Below are positions 1 through 9,097 of a stretch of 64,000 bases of DNA, piece by piece. Made by a program: the position numbers and the translations under genes. The DNA lies in contig CALHBF010000013.1 in the NCBI GenBank assembly GCA_937931205.1, forward strand, positions 186,001-250,000, given 5' to 3'. Under the pieces are notes generated by a model, which had not been told where the DNA came from, did no database searches, and worked only from the letters and a program-made list of their open reading frames with translations. Source of the stretch: an uncultured Bacteriovoracaceae bacterium (GTDB lineage Bacteria; Bdellovibrionota; Bacteriovoracia; Bacteriovoracales; Bacteriovoracaceae). The number at the start of each line of letters is the position of its first letter. The first letter of the stretch is position 1.

Positions 1-1059
1 AGACTAGGGAATTCTGGAAATCCGTTGCCGGAAGGTGCGCGCCTGGAAACTCAGCCAGGAGCGGGCTTTGATACTCTTGCTCAAGATGCTTCAGCAGTCT
101 TGAAGGAAGTAAAAGAGATTGCGGCCAGTGTGAAAGATGCTCTTCGTGATGAGAACGGTAATAATATGATGAAATCTATTATTGCTAACATTAATGATAT
201 GGCGGAAAGTCTTAAGCGTATGTCGACTGGTAATGAAGATAAGATCAATCAGATCATTGCCGATATTGAGCAGCTCTCTGGGCAACTTGCTTATGAAACA
301 GATCGTAATCAGAAAGACTCCTTTGCTAATGACTTAACGAAAGTCGGTCCAATCCTTGATAAAGTGGACTCTGCGATGGGTGATTTAAAAATCATTATGG
401 CAGATATGAGAGAAGGTAAGGGAACTGTTGGTAAGCTTCTTCGTGATGAAGCCGTTGTCGACCAGGTTTCACAAACTCTTTCCAGTGTGAACAGACTTGT
501 TAACCGTATTAATAACATTGAAGCGGATATCGCAATTGCCACTGGTGCTAACACTAGACTTGGATCTGATACTCGCTTTGATATTGATATCTTCCCGGCC
601 CCTGAGAGATTTTTCAGGCTTGGTGTTGTGACAAATGATTTTGGTCCACAAATTGAGCGTGAGACAAGTACTTACACTAGTCAAAACGGCGGTCCTGAGA
701 TGGAGCGAACTGAGAGAAAAATTAGAAAAGATGCTTTCAAATTCAACCTTCAAATCGGTCGTCGTATTCAAAGATTTGGTTTAAGAGCAGGTCTTATCGA
801 GTCTACCGGAGGTGTGGGGCTTGATTACTTCTTCCCTGATTGGGGGATTAGAACGGGGACTGAAATTTTTGATTACCAAAAAGATGCAGGTCCTAACGTA
901 AGACTATTCGGAGAAGTTAAGATTTGGAACGTAATGTTTGCAAGAGTTGCCGGAGAAGATTTACTTTCGAAAACTGGCAAACAAAGTGCTACACTTTCAG
1001 TAGGTTTAAGATTTAACGATCAAGATTTAGCAGCTTTAATTGGATTATTAGCAAGGTAA
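1..1059 (+). CDS. MlaD-like MCE-domain lipid transport protein, C-terminal part (5' partial)
   Basis: The frame is open from base 1, so the window starts inside this gene and the TTG at 25 is not its true start. The first residues (PLPEGARLETQPG) look like the end of an MCE/MlaD domain, which carries phospholipids across the periplasm. A long alpha-helical stretch follows (about residues 20-165), as in the helical tail of MlaD relatives. The last 150 residues are rich in short alternating strands (FRLGVVTNDFGP, GLDYFF, RLFGEVKIW), suggesting a beta domain. The next gene starts 3 bases after the stop. The family call is reasonable but rests on a fragment; the signal anchor and most of the MCE domain lie upstream. 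Confidence 0.7.
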   Translation, partial: RLGNSGNPLPEGARLETQPGAGFDTLAQDASAVLKEVKEIAASVKDALRDENGNNMMKSIIANINDMAESLKRMSTGNEDKINQIIADIEQLSGQLAYETDRNQKDSFANDLTKVGPILDKVDSAMGDLKIIMADMREGKGTVGKLLRDEAVVDQVSQTLSSVNRLVNRINNIEADIAIATGANTRLGSDTRFDIDIFPAPERFFRLGVVTNDFGPQIERETSTYTSQNGGPEMERTERKIRKDAFKFNLQIGRRIQRFGLRAGLIESTGGVGLDYFFPDWGIRTGTEIFDYQKDAGPNVRLFGEVKIWNVMFARVAGEDLLSKTGKQSATLSVGLRFNDQDLAALIGLLAR

Positions 1060-1062
1060 TTG

Positions 1063-2814
1063 ATGGAGAAGAACTGGCTGATCCGTACAAAGTCGAATCA
1101 TATTTTGGGCCCCGTCTCGAAAGAGAAGGTGCTTGAGCTATTTAAAAATGGCTCACTCAAGGCCAATGATGAGATCTGTACTGGAAATGGTTTTTGGTTT
1201 TTCATCAGAGAAGAGGACATGGTCGAGCGCTATCTTATTGGTAATGCCAGACAGCCTTTTAATCCATTAAGCGAAGCTAAGAACGTTCTTACTCAGAAAT
1301 CAGAGCCTCATTTTCAAGAATCTACAGACATCACGCTTATTGGAAGCATCAATTTAGATGAAATTCAAGATGATCTAGGGGATAACCCAGAATTACCTCA
1401 GAAAGAATCTCTGGAACAAAGTGTTCCTAAAAGATCTTCTCCTGTAGAAGATCAAAAAAAAAACCAACCTAAGCTCAGAGTTGCCAAGCAAGTCCAAAAA
1501 AAAGTAGCGACTCCTAAGAAAAAGCACACTTACTTAAGAGTACTTTTCCTATTCTTCTTTCTGGCGCTCCTTTCTCTGACTTATTATCGAAAAAAGATTA
1601 TTCAGTACTTTTTTGACGGCGAGATGACTCGTGTTAGCCTTTTTCAAAATGCTTATGCTCAGACAGAAGTTCTGGAGTTAAAAAAAAAAGGTTTTTTTGA
1701 CGACATCATCTCCTTAGAAGGAATCAGTTTCAGTCCGGAAGCTGGGCTAAATGGTTTCAATGTCGTTTCTCAAATTGAAATTCAAAGTTTTAAATGTGAT
1801 GACCTTAAAAATGATGCCTTCAGGCTGGCATTATTGTTATTTCCGACAGATCGCTTTACTGAGAAATTTTTAATTAAGATGAGAGAGTGCATCGTTAAAA
1901 ATTCCAGCGACACACTTCTTACTGAGTGGTTAAAATCAATTGATCATAAAGTCGTACTTACTCGTGCCGAACAGAAAAGAAAAAATCTTCTCATTGATGT
2001 CCTTAATTCTCCTTACAATTTAATTACTGATCTCAATTTAAAAACAAAGCTGACTACTATCCTGATCAAGATGCCTGAAGATACCTTAGGAGAAGTCTTA
2101 CTGAAGTCTTGGCTTTATTTGATGGCCGGTAACATTACTCGTTCGGACAATCTACTAAAGGACTTCATCAACACTTCTCCTTATGAGAACTGGAAAAAGA
2201 CGAGTGTAAAGAGATCCTTTTATCATTCTCTGAGTAATGAATTTATCGATGCTATTTTAGAGAAATTAGCAAAGCATCCCTCAGATCGGTTGATCTTCAG
2301 ACTTTTCTGCGAATATATCCGTCAGTTTTATCAAGATGAAACGCTGGTTTATCGAATTAACAAACTATCGGATAAAATGAGTCGAAGTGAGGTCAGTTTG
2401 GAGTATGTGAAACGGATGGCCCCTGCATTAGTTAATCATCTTCGATTGAAATCAATGCCAGATTCTAAACGGATGCAGTTTTTAAAAGATCCTAAAAATA
2501 TTTCTTTGGATGAGCAGGCCCTGTGGGATTGGCCTTTTTTCACTATTGATCCGATCGTTACAGATGCTTTTTATCCTGTCATTTCTGAATGGGAGAAGAA
2601 AGATCAGTTGTGGTTCATCTATCTTTTAAACTCGGAAAAGTTAGTCGATCTATGGTCTAAGAATTCTGGGAAAAGCTTTATACATGGTAGACGTCAGTAT
2701 CTAAGATCACAACTTAGTGACAAACAATTTATGTTATCTCTTTTTCAGCTGATCAAGCTCGGTGATATTGATTCATCACTGGTCGAACTTGTAGGAACTC
2801 ACTTGCGTGAGTAA
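1063..2814 (+). CDS. GYF_2-domain membrane protein of unknown function
   Basis: The N-terminal 60 residues (WLIRTKSNHILGPVSKEKV, then GFWFFIREED) fit the GYF_2/DUF4339 pattern of a GP turn and a late tryptophan, a domain used for protein-protein contact. A charged Lys/Glu-rich linker follows to about residue 155, then one membrane helix (about 158-176) and a 400-residue mostly helical C-terminal part with no recognised motif. ATG at 1063 is preferred over the TTG just before it because AAGG lies 6 bases upstream. The gene follows the MlaD-like gene without a gap and overlaps the methyltransferase gene by 8 bases, so all three are probably co-transcribed. Function unknown. Confidence 0.7.
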   Translation: MEKNWLIRTKSNHILGPVSKEKVLELFKNGSLKANDEICTGNGFWFFIREEDMVERYLIGNARQPFNPLSEAKNVLTQKSEPHFQESTDITLIGSINLDEIQDDLGDNPELPQKESLEQSVPKRSSPVEDQKKNQPKLRVAKQVQKKVATPKKKHTYLRVLFLFFFLALLSLTYYRKKIIQYFFDGEMTRVSLFQNAYAQTEVLELKKKGFFDDIISLEGISFSPEAGLNGFNVVSQIEIQSFKCDDLKNDAFRLALLLFPTDRFTEKFLIKMRECIVKNSSDTLLTEWLKSIDHKVVLTRAEQKRKNLLIDVLNSPYNLITDLNLKTKLTTILIKMPEDTLGEVLLKSWLYLMAGNITRSDNLLKDFINTSPYENWKKTSVKRSFYHSLSNEFIDAILEKLAKHPSDRLIFRLFCEYIRQFYQDETLVYRINKLSDKMSRSEVSLEYVKRMAPALVNHLRLKSMPDSKRMQFLKDPKNISLDEQALWDWPFFTIDPIVTDAFYPVISEWEKKDQLWFIYLLNSEKLVDLWSKNSGKSFIHGRRQYLRSQLSDKQFMLSLFQLIKLGDIDSSLVELVGTHLRE

Positions 2815-3388
2815 CGAAGATTATTTACAGCCAGATTTTTATCGATTTAATGAAGACTCTTTAAAGCTAGTGAACTTTGTCACGACAAGGGTAAAGCAGA
2901 CAGGAAGAGTGATTGATATCGGAAGCGGTTGTGGAGTGATTGGCATTGAGTTAGCACAAAAAATTACGATTGATGAAATCCACTTCTTAGAATTACAGCC
3001 TATCTTTAAAGACTATTTAGAAATGAACATCGCTCTATTTATTCCGAAGTCTAAGAGCGAAGTTATTATTTCAAGCTTGGGAGTTTTTAAGAGTGATGTG
3101 AAGTACGACTTAATTGTCAGTAATCCTCCTTATTATCTGCCCGGGGCAGGACAGTTAGGTCCTAATCCTCACCGTAATCTTTGTCGCTCTTTTTTAGAAG
3201 AGGGGTGGATGGCGCTTCTGCAATTTATCTCAGACCATCTTTCTCCTTTAGGATTTGCCGCTGTCGTCATTAAAAATGATCGTGAAATCCTCAAACATGT
3301 TGAAGCATTTGCAAAACAGTTTCCATTAAAATGGGAGAGAACTGATGACGGAGAGATTTGTTTTCTTCAGTTCTCTTTCGCCGACTGA
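2807..3388 (+). CDS. TrmN6-like N6-adenine methyltransferase
   Basis: SAM-dependent methyltransferase of about 193 residues. Motif I reads DIGSGCGVIG (residues 37-46) and the adenine-N6/glutamine-N5 signature NPPY is at 106-109. The N-terminus (QPDFYRFNEDSLKLVNF) resembles the start of TrmN6 (YfiC), which methylates A37 of tRNA-Val, but the protein is shorter than usual. The start is GTG at 2807, inside the end of the preceding gene, suggesting translational coupling. The substrate could be another RNA or a protein glutamine, so the tRNA assignment is an inference. The 3' end overlaps the convergent DciA-like gene by 22 bases. Confidence 0.7.
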   Translation: MSNEDYLQPDFYRFNEDSLKLVNFVTTRVKQTGRVIDIGSGCGVIGIELAQKITIDEIHFLELQPIFKDYLEMNIALFIPKSKSEVIISSLGVFKSDVKYDLIVSNPPYYLPGAGQLGPNPHRNLCRSFLEEGWMALLQFISDHLSPLGFAAVVIKNDREILKHVEAFAKQFPLKWERTDDGEICFLQFSFAD

Positions 3389-3891
3389 ATATAAATATTG
3401 ATCATCATCTTTTTAAGCTCTGGGTCTTCGATATGCTCAAAAAGCTTACTGGCCTTGGCCGAAAGTAATCGGAACTGAGGAGATTGTGGGTGAAGAGTAT
3501 TCTGTTCTTTCTTCAATTCCTGACTTTTTTCAATGATGCTCTTCTGAGCAAAGAATTGAGGCATTGTCTGAAATTGGATGTTGGTAATTACATTACGCAG
3601 ATGAGGAAATTCCTTAAAAATGGCCTCTTTAATCGGCTCAACATGATAGGAGAGTTCGTGAGAGTAGCTTGGGTGAATGGTTGCCACAATTAACGAAGAG
3701 AATTTAATTTTTAAGGGGGAGGTTACCTTGGCCAGTTTATCTCCTACCAGACGAGGCCATGTTTCCAATAACGAGAGGAAATCAAAAGTTTGATAAAAGG
3801 CATAGGCATCTTCCTTACGTTTTGAATCGGTGGAAGATATCCTTTCTAAGTCATTGTAATTAAAGCCATAAAGGCTAAGTTTTTTTAACAT
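3367..3891 (-). CDS. DUF721/DciA-like protein
   Basis: 174-residue protein with the DUF721 pattern in its middle: a W..LVG..LA segment (ETWPRLVGDKLAKVTSPLKI), a central strand (LIVATIHPSYSHELSYH) and FPHLRNVITNIQF. DUF721 includes DciA, the ancestral loader of the replicative helicase DnaB, but many members have unknown roles. No membrane segment or signal peptide is visible. The gene is monocistronic, convergent with the methyltransferase gene and divergent from lptE. A replication role is inferred from family only; holA, another replication gene, is two genes away. Confidence 0.6.
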   Translation of the reverse strand: MLKKLSLYGFNYNDLERISSTDSKRKEDAYAFYQTFDFLSLLETWPRLVGDKLAKVTSPLKIKFSSLIVATIHPSYSHELSYHVEPIKEAIFKEFPHLRNVITNIQFQTMPQFFAQKSIIEKSQELKKEQNTLHPQSPQFRLLSAKASKLFEHIEDPELKKMMINIYIQSAKEN

Positions 3892-3943
3892 CTTTTTTAT
3901 GAGTATCCTAGCTCAACTAACTTGTCCATGATATAGCTTAAGT

Positions 3944-4585
3944 ATGCGTTATTTGCTGTTATTACTCCTTTTAAGCTGTAGTGGTTATCGCTATGGTCAC
4001 CCGAACAACCCATTGTCTCAGTATGGGATCAATTCTTTATCAGTACCGATGTTTTATAATTATTCTAATCTTCCGGCCGTCGGTCCTGAATTTACTCGCG
4101 AAACTTATTTGAGACTGATGAGTTTCTCAGGTCTAAAATTGGCCAGCGGCTATTCTAAGAAGTCAGATGCCATTTTAATTGGAATGATTCACTCGCCTGA
4201 AAAGTTAGTTGAAACACAAAGAGCGAGTAGTATTCGAGTTGCTAAAACGAAGACCCCAAATGCTATCGGAGATAAGAGGCTTAACTTTTATGTTCCCGGG
4301 AATACTCAAGTTCAGTTGTATTTGCAAATTGTACTCATCAAAAAGCCAACAGAAGAGGAGCTTGCTCTCATTCAATCTGAACTTTCTTCGCAAATTCCTA
4401 TAAGTTCTAGAGTGGTACTTAATGAGATTGTTCCTGTGACTGATTCATATGTTCGAGAACTAATGGATGATGAGGGTGTACAGGTCATTGCTACTCAAAA
4501 CAGTGGTGTTCAAAGAAAGATCATTAACCGTATGGCCCAAAATGCTGCTGAGACAGTTAGGGATTTAATTTTATATGCTTTCTAA
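3944..4585 (+). CDS. lptE: LptE-like LPS-assembly lipoprotein
   Basis: Starts with a lipoprotein signal peptide (MRYLLLLLLLSC, lipobox LLSC) followed by GYRYG, the usual start of mature LptE. The body (INSLSVPMFYNYSNLP, EFTRETYLRL) fits the LptE/RlpB fold that plugs the LPS-export barrel LptD in the outer membrane. At 213 residues it is slightly longer than the E. coli protein. The stop overlaps the next gene, a HolA-like protein, by 11 bases. The lptE-holA order is conserved in many proteobacteria and supports both calls. Confidence 0.75.
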   Translation: MRYLLLLLLLSCSGYRYGHPNNPLSQYGINSLSVPMFYNYSNLPAVGPEFTRETYLRLMSFSGLKLASGYSKKSDAILIGMIHSPEKLVETQRASSIRVAKTKTPNAIGDKRLNFYVPGNTQVQLYLQIVLIKKPTEEELALIQSELSSQIPISSRVVLNEIVPVTDSYVRELMDDEGVQVIATQNSGVQRKIINRMAQNAAETVRDLILYAF

Positions 4586-5516
4586 ATGGCAGATTTGGGA
4601 TTTCTTTTCTTCTGTAAAAAATGACTATCTGGAAGGAGCTTCAGGAGTCATTGTTTTTAATACATTTGATTTTCAATCTCTCAAAGTTATTAAAGATTAT
4701 CTTTTAAAGAGCTTATCCAATCCGGTTCATCATAAGCTGGCCTCTGAGGTCACAATTGAATGGATTGAGAATGAATTTTTAACTTTAAGCTTTTTCAGCA
4801 ATTCGGATTCCTTCTTTATTCATCAGGCCCAAGACCTAAATGCTGAGATCTTAGAGAAGCTGGGAAGTCTAGAGTTAGAGAACAGGTTTATTCTTCTTAA
4901 CTTTGAATCTGAAAATGCTTCATTCAAGAAAATTTTAAAAGAAAAGAAGCTAAAAGTTCTTCAAATTGAAGCCCCGAGATTCTGGGAGAATAACAAACTT
5001 TTAGATTTTACTGCTTCTTTTGTCCGATTACCGTTGAGCTTTGAAGCCAAAAATTGGGTTTTGAACTCTCTCGAAAATACTTTTCAGCAGTTTTATAACT
5101 CTTGTTGTCTCTTAAAACTTAATTATCCTCAACTACCAGAAGTAGGGTTAAAAGAAGTTAAAGAGGTCCTTGAGGTAGAAAGACTGGATTCTTTCCATCT
5201 GGCCAATATCTTCTGTAAGAAAAATTTCATGCTTTTTTTCGGTGAACTTATCAAGCTTGAAGGTGATTTTGATAAAATGAGGGGATTCTTTCTTTTCATG
5301 CAATCCCACCTCATTAAAGTCGCTGATACCCGTTTTTTAGACGGTAAGGACAGGCTTTCTCAGTATGATAAGGGTATTATTCAAGTCGCAAAATTCTGGA
5401 AGCACGATGAGCTAATTGGGTGGATCTCCTTTTTTAATGACCTGGAGATTATGGCCAAAAGGAAAGATAGCTCGCTTTGGAATAAGTTAAAGTTCTCTTA
5501 TCTAACTTCTGTTTAA
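4575..5516 (+). CDS. holA: HolA-like DNA polymerase III delta subunit
   Basis: 313-residue protein without signal peptide. It has the size and predicted mixed-then-helical make-up of the clamp-loader delta subunit. Features such as LPLSFEAKNWVLNSLENTF and the C-terminal helices (FFLFMQSHLIKVADTRFL) are compatible with domains II and III of HolA, but sequence identity to well-known HolA proteins is clearly low. The strongest support is its position overlapping lptE, the conserved partner order. It has no Walker A motif, as expected for delta. Moderate confidence. Confidence 0.55.
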   Translation: MLSKWQIWDFFSSVKNDYLEGASGVIVFNTFDFQSLKVIKDYLLKSLSNPVHHKLASEVTIEWIENEFLTLSFFSNSDSFFIHQAQDLNAEILEKLGSLELENRFILLNFESENASFKKILKEKKLKVLQIEAPRFWENNKLLDFTASFVRLPLSFEAKNWVLNSLENTFQQFYNSCCLLKLNYPQLPEVGLKEVKEVLEVERLDSFHLANIFCKKNFMLFFGELIKLEGDFDKMRGFFLFMQSHLIKVADTRFLDGKDRLSQYDKGIIQVAKFWKHDELIGWISFFNDLEIMAKRKDSSLWNKLKFSYLTSV

Positions 5517-5549
5517 CAAACTAGGTATAAATTTCAAGCTTTATTAAAA

Positions 5550-5570
5550 TTAGGTTAAGGATTAACCTAA
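5550..5570. repeat. Perfect 9-bp inverted repeat upstream of the outer-membrane barrel gene
   Basis: TTAGGTTAA (5550-5558) and TTAACCTAA (5562-5570) are perfect inverted copies separated by GGA. The element is about 30 bases after holA and 90 bases before the preferred start of the next gene. A run of six T follows a few bases later, so it could be a weak A+T-rich terminator for lptE-holA or a regulator binding site. Confidence 0.4.
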
Positions 5571-5661
5571 GATGAAAATTTTTTCAGATTGTTCTATTCT
5601 TATGGAGTTTGTTTTGTTAGAACTTAATTCCAGCAATGAACGATTTACCTTTGGGCGGATA

Positions 5662-6543
5662 ATGAAATTGACTGGACTTGTGGCTCTTTTACTTCTTTTG
5701 ACTTCTACACTTTGGGCCTCCTCAGATCTGGCCCTCATTCAATCAAGCAGACCAACACAACAAGATGATTTCAATCTCTGGGATTGGAGAAAGAATCTTC
5801 GAATTGGTTACTTTGGCGCTTACACTGTTACCAACCTAAAAAAATGGGATGATAATCAGTATAATGCTGACGGAACGAAGTCTTCACTGCCTGTGAGTCT
5901 CCTGAACGAATTTAACATCAGCTACAGTATCACTCCTAAAATCGCGCTTTACTCTAAGCCGGAATTTTATGTGGTAACTGGAGATAGAAACGACTTAAGA
6001 GAGTCAGACGACAGAAACGTCATTACTAAAGGTGACGTCTTAATGGGTCTGCAGATTCGTGCCTATCGAAGCCAGACATTAAACTACTCAATCCGTATCA
6101 CTCACGGACACCCATTCTCAACATACTCAAAGAATAGTGGGATTGATTCAGAAACTGATTTTCAGAACTTCATTATTTGGTTTCCTAACCGCTCTTGGAC
6201 TATTCTTTTATGGAATACTTACCGTTACTACTTCTATGAAGGTGAGAGAAATACTGAGCGCTACCGTATCAACAACCGCTGGATTACGACATATAACTTC
6301 ACTGATACCTGGGGTCTTCAATTTAACTGGGAGTATGCTCTTCAGCATCGTGCTCCTAAAGAAGGGCCAAGACAAAGAAAGTGGAACCACTTCTCAGTTT
6401 ATACGAACTCTCTTTCAGCAGGGATTTCCTATCGAATCAATAACTACTTAACGATCATTCCAAATATTGAGGCCCAGGATATGGAAAATATCAGATGGGA
6501 ATCAATGCAGTTTGGGTTCACATTCTTAGGTAGAATTTTTTAA
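5662..6543 (+). CDS. Putative outer-membrane beta-barrel protein
   Basis: ATG at 5662 is chosen because it starts a clean signal peptide (MKLTGLVALLLLL, cleavage near LWA-SSDL); an in-frame ATG 90 bases upstream would add an unlikely hydrophilic extension. The mature part (about 270 residues) is a succession of amphipathic strands rich in aromatic residues (WTILLWNTYRYYFY, YRINNRWITTYNF, WGLQFNWEYAL) and ends in Phe (FGFTFLGRIF), the classic C-terminal signal for outer-membrane insertion. No specific substrate or family is recognised. The stop shares four bases with the convergent secreted-protein gene. Confidence 0.65.
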   Translation: MKLTGLVALLLLLTSTLWASSDLALIQSSRPTQQDDFNLWDWRKNLRIGYFGAYTVTNLKKWDDNQYNADGTKSSLPVSLLNEFNISYSITPKIALYSKPEFYVVTGDRNDLRESDDRNVITKGDVLMGLQIRAYRSQTLNYSIRITHGHPFSTYSKNSGIDSETDFQNFIIWFPNRSWTILLWNTYRYYFYEGERNTERYRINNRWITTYNFTDTWGLQFNWEYALQHRAPKEGPRQRKWNHFSVYTNSLSAGISYRINNYLTIIPNIEAQDMENIRWESMQFGFTFLGRIF

Positions 6544-6923
6544 GGGCAGTTTTGATTTTTTGCCCACTCTCGCAGAGTTGCTGATTTCGAATTCACCGGA
6601 TTAAAAGCAATATTTCCTTCATAGTTCCAGTAGGCCCAATGGTCTACTGGCGAATGAACTTCCTTATATTGAGTTCCGTCACAAACAATCTCATTACCTC
6701 GCTCATCACCGACAATTGTCTTTTTATGAAAGCCCTGGATTTCTTCCGTTTTCCCTTTAAGGTTGGTGCATTCATAGAGACAGCTAAAATGAGCAGATGT
6801 TCCATACCAAGAGTGTGAGTTCTTTTGATATTCCTTGGTAGATTCTTTGGTAATACATGAGCAGCTTGCGGCAGAAGCTTGATAGGAGAGCATGAATAGA
6901 AACAAAACTGAAAAGAGTTTCAT
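6540..6923 (-). CDS. Small secreted cysteine-containing protein, unknown function
   Basis: 127 residues starting with a typical signal peptide (MKLFSVLFLFMLSYQASA, then ASCSC). The mature part has seven cysteines (SCSC, HFSCLYEC, EIVCDG and a C-terminal NQNCP), suggesting a disulfide-stabilised periplasmic or secreted domain. No family is recognised. The gene stands alone and ends within the shared sequence TTAA with the stop of the convergent barrel gene. Confidence 0.55.
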   Translation of the reverse strand: MKLFSVLFLFMLSYQASAASCSCITKESTKEYQKNSHSWYGTSAHFSCLYECTNLKGKTEEIQGFHKKTIVGDERGNEIVCDGTQYKEVHSPVDHWAYWNYEGNIAFNPVNSKSATLREWAKNQNCP

Positions 6924-6971
6924 GCAAGATCATTATAACAGAAAATAGGAGAGAACTTATCTGAAGATGAG

Positions 6972-7007
6972 AAAAACTTTTGAGTGTCTAGAAACTAGAC
7001 ACTCAAA
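6972..7007 (-). terminator. Intrinsic terminator of the bolA-grxD operon
   Basis: A 13-bp perfect stem (6979-6991 with 6995-7007, loop AAA) lies 10 bases after the methyltransferase stop. Read on the minus strand it is followed within three bases by TTTTT, a standard Rho-independent terminator. Confidence 0.8.
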
Positions 7008-7016
7008 GCTTAAGAC

Positions 7017-7844
7017 TTAATAGTAAACCTGGGCACGGGCCTGCATAAACGAGTACATAAAGACGGCATTGGGATCGTTTGCCACGCGATCGAGCTCTTC
7101 TTTGGCCTTGATAACCACTTCTTGATCCACATATTTTTCAGCAACCAGCTGACCTGCGGCCGAAAGAAGAAGATCTGTCCAAAAATGAATGGCACGTTTT
7201 CTAAGGGCCGGACGTCGATTATCAAAGTGCCAGGTTTTTACTTCTGTTTTAACTTGGTGATAACCCACTTGAGTGAGCAGGTTTCCTAACTTTGCACCAA
7301 TGAATGGATCGCCTGCCTTATCGTACTGGTAGTCGTTGAAGGCCATCCAGTACTTCCAAACGTTCGGAGAATAAGGATCTAAGAAGAATGAAGAGTTCAT
7401 TACTTCTGTTACTACAATTTCCGAACCAGGACGAAGGACACGCCTTACTTCGCTCAACACTTGAGCAGGGTTAGGAACATGTTCAAGAATCCAACAAAGG
7501 TAAGCACCATCAAAAGTGTGAGAATCAAATTTAAGGTCATCAGCACTCATTTGATGTAGATCAAATCGACCTTCTGATCCAGGACAGCTCTTTAAAAAAT
7601 CTCCGGCCGCTTCAAGTTGCTTGGGATTAAGATCAACACCAGTCACTTTTACTTTAGGAAAGCGTCTCAAGAGAATTTCTGTCTGGGCGCCAACGCCACA
7701 GCCTACTTCTATAATGTTTTTAGCGCTTGAGAAATCGATGTTTTGAAAAATAGTATATTCAGCGAACTCTGCTTGGTGGCGAAGACGCGCCTGCTCAGTT
7801 TCTGAAAAACCATGAAGGTAGGGGAAGTCGCTTGTCTTACTCAT
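7017..7844 (-). CDS. Class I SAM-dependent methyltransferase
   Basis: Contains motif I (EVGCGVGAQTEILLRRF), the acidic motif following it (VTGVDLNPKQLEAA), a post-II motif (FDGAYLCWILEHVPNP) and LRPGSEIVVTEV. This is the layout of small-molecule methyltransferases of the UbiE/COQ5 type. ATG at 7844 is chosen over the upstream one at 7892 because CAAGGAG sits just before it and the longer form would run into the flavoprotein gene. Last gene of a five-gene minus-strand operon with a terminator directly after it. The substrate is unknown; association with a heme-type oxidase and Fe-S proteins could hint at a cofactor or quinone, but this is inference. Confidence 0.7.
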   Translation of the reverse strand: MSKTSDFPYLHGFSETEQARLRHQAEFAEYTIFQNIDFSSAKNIIEVGCGVGAQTEILLRRFPKVKVTGVDLNPKQLEAAGDFLKSCPGSEGRFDLHQMSADDLKFDSHTFDGAYLCWILEHVPNPAQVLSEVRRVLRPGSEIVVTEVMNSSFFLDPYSPNVWKYWMAFNDYQYDKAGDPFIGAKLGNLLTQVGYHQVKTEVKTWHFDNRRPALRKRAIHFWTDLLLSAAGQLVAEKYVDQEVVIKAKEELDRVANDPNAVFMYSFMQARAQVYY

Positions 7845-7845
7845 T

Positions 7846-9096
7846 CTAGACTCCTTGAAATTTATTATTTTGGGCAAAGTTTTTTGCCGCACTAATCATC
7901 TCTCTTAAAGAAATACCAGCAACATAATTTCCGAAAAGACCTATTTTATTTGTCTGAGTCAACTCGTGCAGTCGATTAATGGCGAGGCTACGATTGACAT
8001 TATAAAGGGGAATCGCACGATCCCAATAATTATTTTGAATAAACTCGATATCATCTTGAGTCATATCATCTTGTAGATGCTGAATTTCCTTAAGAATTTC
8101 CTCTGGGGTAAGTTTCTCATGAGAAATAAAGGTATAGGCATAAACATTGGGATTATTGATCGGAAAGATCGCCTTATTATTCAATATACCGCTTGAGAGA
8201 AATTTGTTTCCACGAGGGATTAAAACTCCGAAGCACTGATGAAGATCACGAATTTGTCTTTTTAGGAAAACAGTAACTGAACTCAGGTGTTGATAAGTCA
8301 CCAGTTTTAATTCACTAGCAATTGCTGGCGCATAATTGGCGACCATAACGGAAGCAGTTTGAGCATCAGTACAAATGAAAGTATTTTTCTTAGGATAAAA
8401 CTCTTCATGACTAGAGAGTCTGATATCGTCTTTATGAAGTTCATAAAGACGATCAACAAGAACACTCATTCCACCTTCAAAGCTTGCTGAGCCTTTAATT
8501 TCTGGTTGAGGCTGGGCCTTCTTATGACGAATCAGCGTTTTAAAGAAATCCCAATAGCTTTTAAACTGAATTGTATTTTGCACTTCAGGAAAAATACTCT
8601 TGAAGTGAAGATTCTCAGCCCCGGTTGCATAAACTCCACCTAAAACAGTACTAAGGTAGTCGTGAACAATCCTTTGACCTAACAGCGGCTTGAAGAAATC
8701 GGCGACGCTTAAGCCTTCAGTAATGCGCGGAGGTTTGCTTAAGAGACGAGGAAGGACTCTTAAAAGCAAACTCAGTTTGAAAGGTGAGCTGATTTTATTA
8801 TCTAAAAATAGTTTTCTTTTTAATTTCGGTGCAGCGGAAATGATTTCGAGTTTGAGGTCTTTGAGAAGTTCAAGACCATCGTAGTTTAAGAAGATGGCAT
8901 TGGCTCCTGTTTCAGAGGGGCCAAATGGTGTTTTAAGAGTTTGGATTTTTCCACCGGCCCGATTTTCTTTTTCATAGATTGTTACTTTCCATCCTGCTTT
9001 TTTTAAGTAGTGACAGAGGACCAATCCCGAAAATCCCGCTCCCCAGATATAAACTGTTCTTTCTCTTTGGTCGAGTGAGCCGATGATATTTTTCAT
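7846..9096 (-). CDS. hemY: Protoporphyrinogen oxidase-like FAD flavoprotein
   Basis: The N-terminal dinucleotide-binding motif (VYIWGAGFSGLVLCHYLKKAG, then YEKENRAGGKIQT) binds FAD. Further segments match the HemY-type protoporphyrinogen oxidase/amine oxidase family: GGVYATGAENLHFKSIFPE, SFEGGMSVLVDRL, FLKR...FGVLIPRG, YWDRAIPLYN and a C-terminal FGNYVAGISLREMI. ATG at 9096 puts the FAD motif at the usual distance; a start at 9132 is possible but overlaps grxD. HemY oxidises protoporphyrinogen or coproporphyrinogen in heme synthesis. At about 416 residues it is a little short, and related amine oxidases cannot be excluded. Directly follows grxD and touches the methyltransferase gene. Confidence 0.65.
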   Translation of the reverse strand: MKNIIGSLDQRERTVYIWGAGFSGLVLCHYLKKAGWKVTIYEKENRAGGKIQTLKTPFGPSETGANAIFLNYDGLELLKDLKLEIISAAPKLKRKLFLDNKISSPFKLSLLLRVLPRLLSKPPRITEGLSVADFFKPLLGQRIVHDYLSTVLGGVYATGAENLHFKSIFPEVQNTIQFKSYWDFFKTLIRHKKAQPQPEIKGSASFEGGMSVLVDRLYELHKDDIRLSSHEEFYPKKNTFICTDAQTASVMVANYAPAIASELKLVTYQHLSSVTVFLKRQIRDLHQCFGVLIPRGNKFLSSGILNNKAIFPINNPNVYAYTFISHEKLTPEEILKEIQHLQDDMTQDDIEFIQNNYWDRAIPLYNVNRSLAINRLHELTQTNKIGLFGNYVAGISLREMISAAKNFAQNNKFQGV

Positions 9097-9097
9097 A

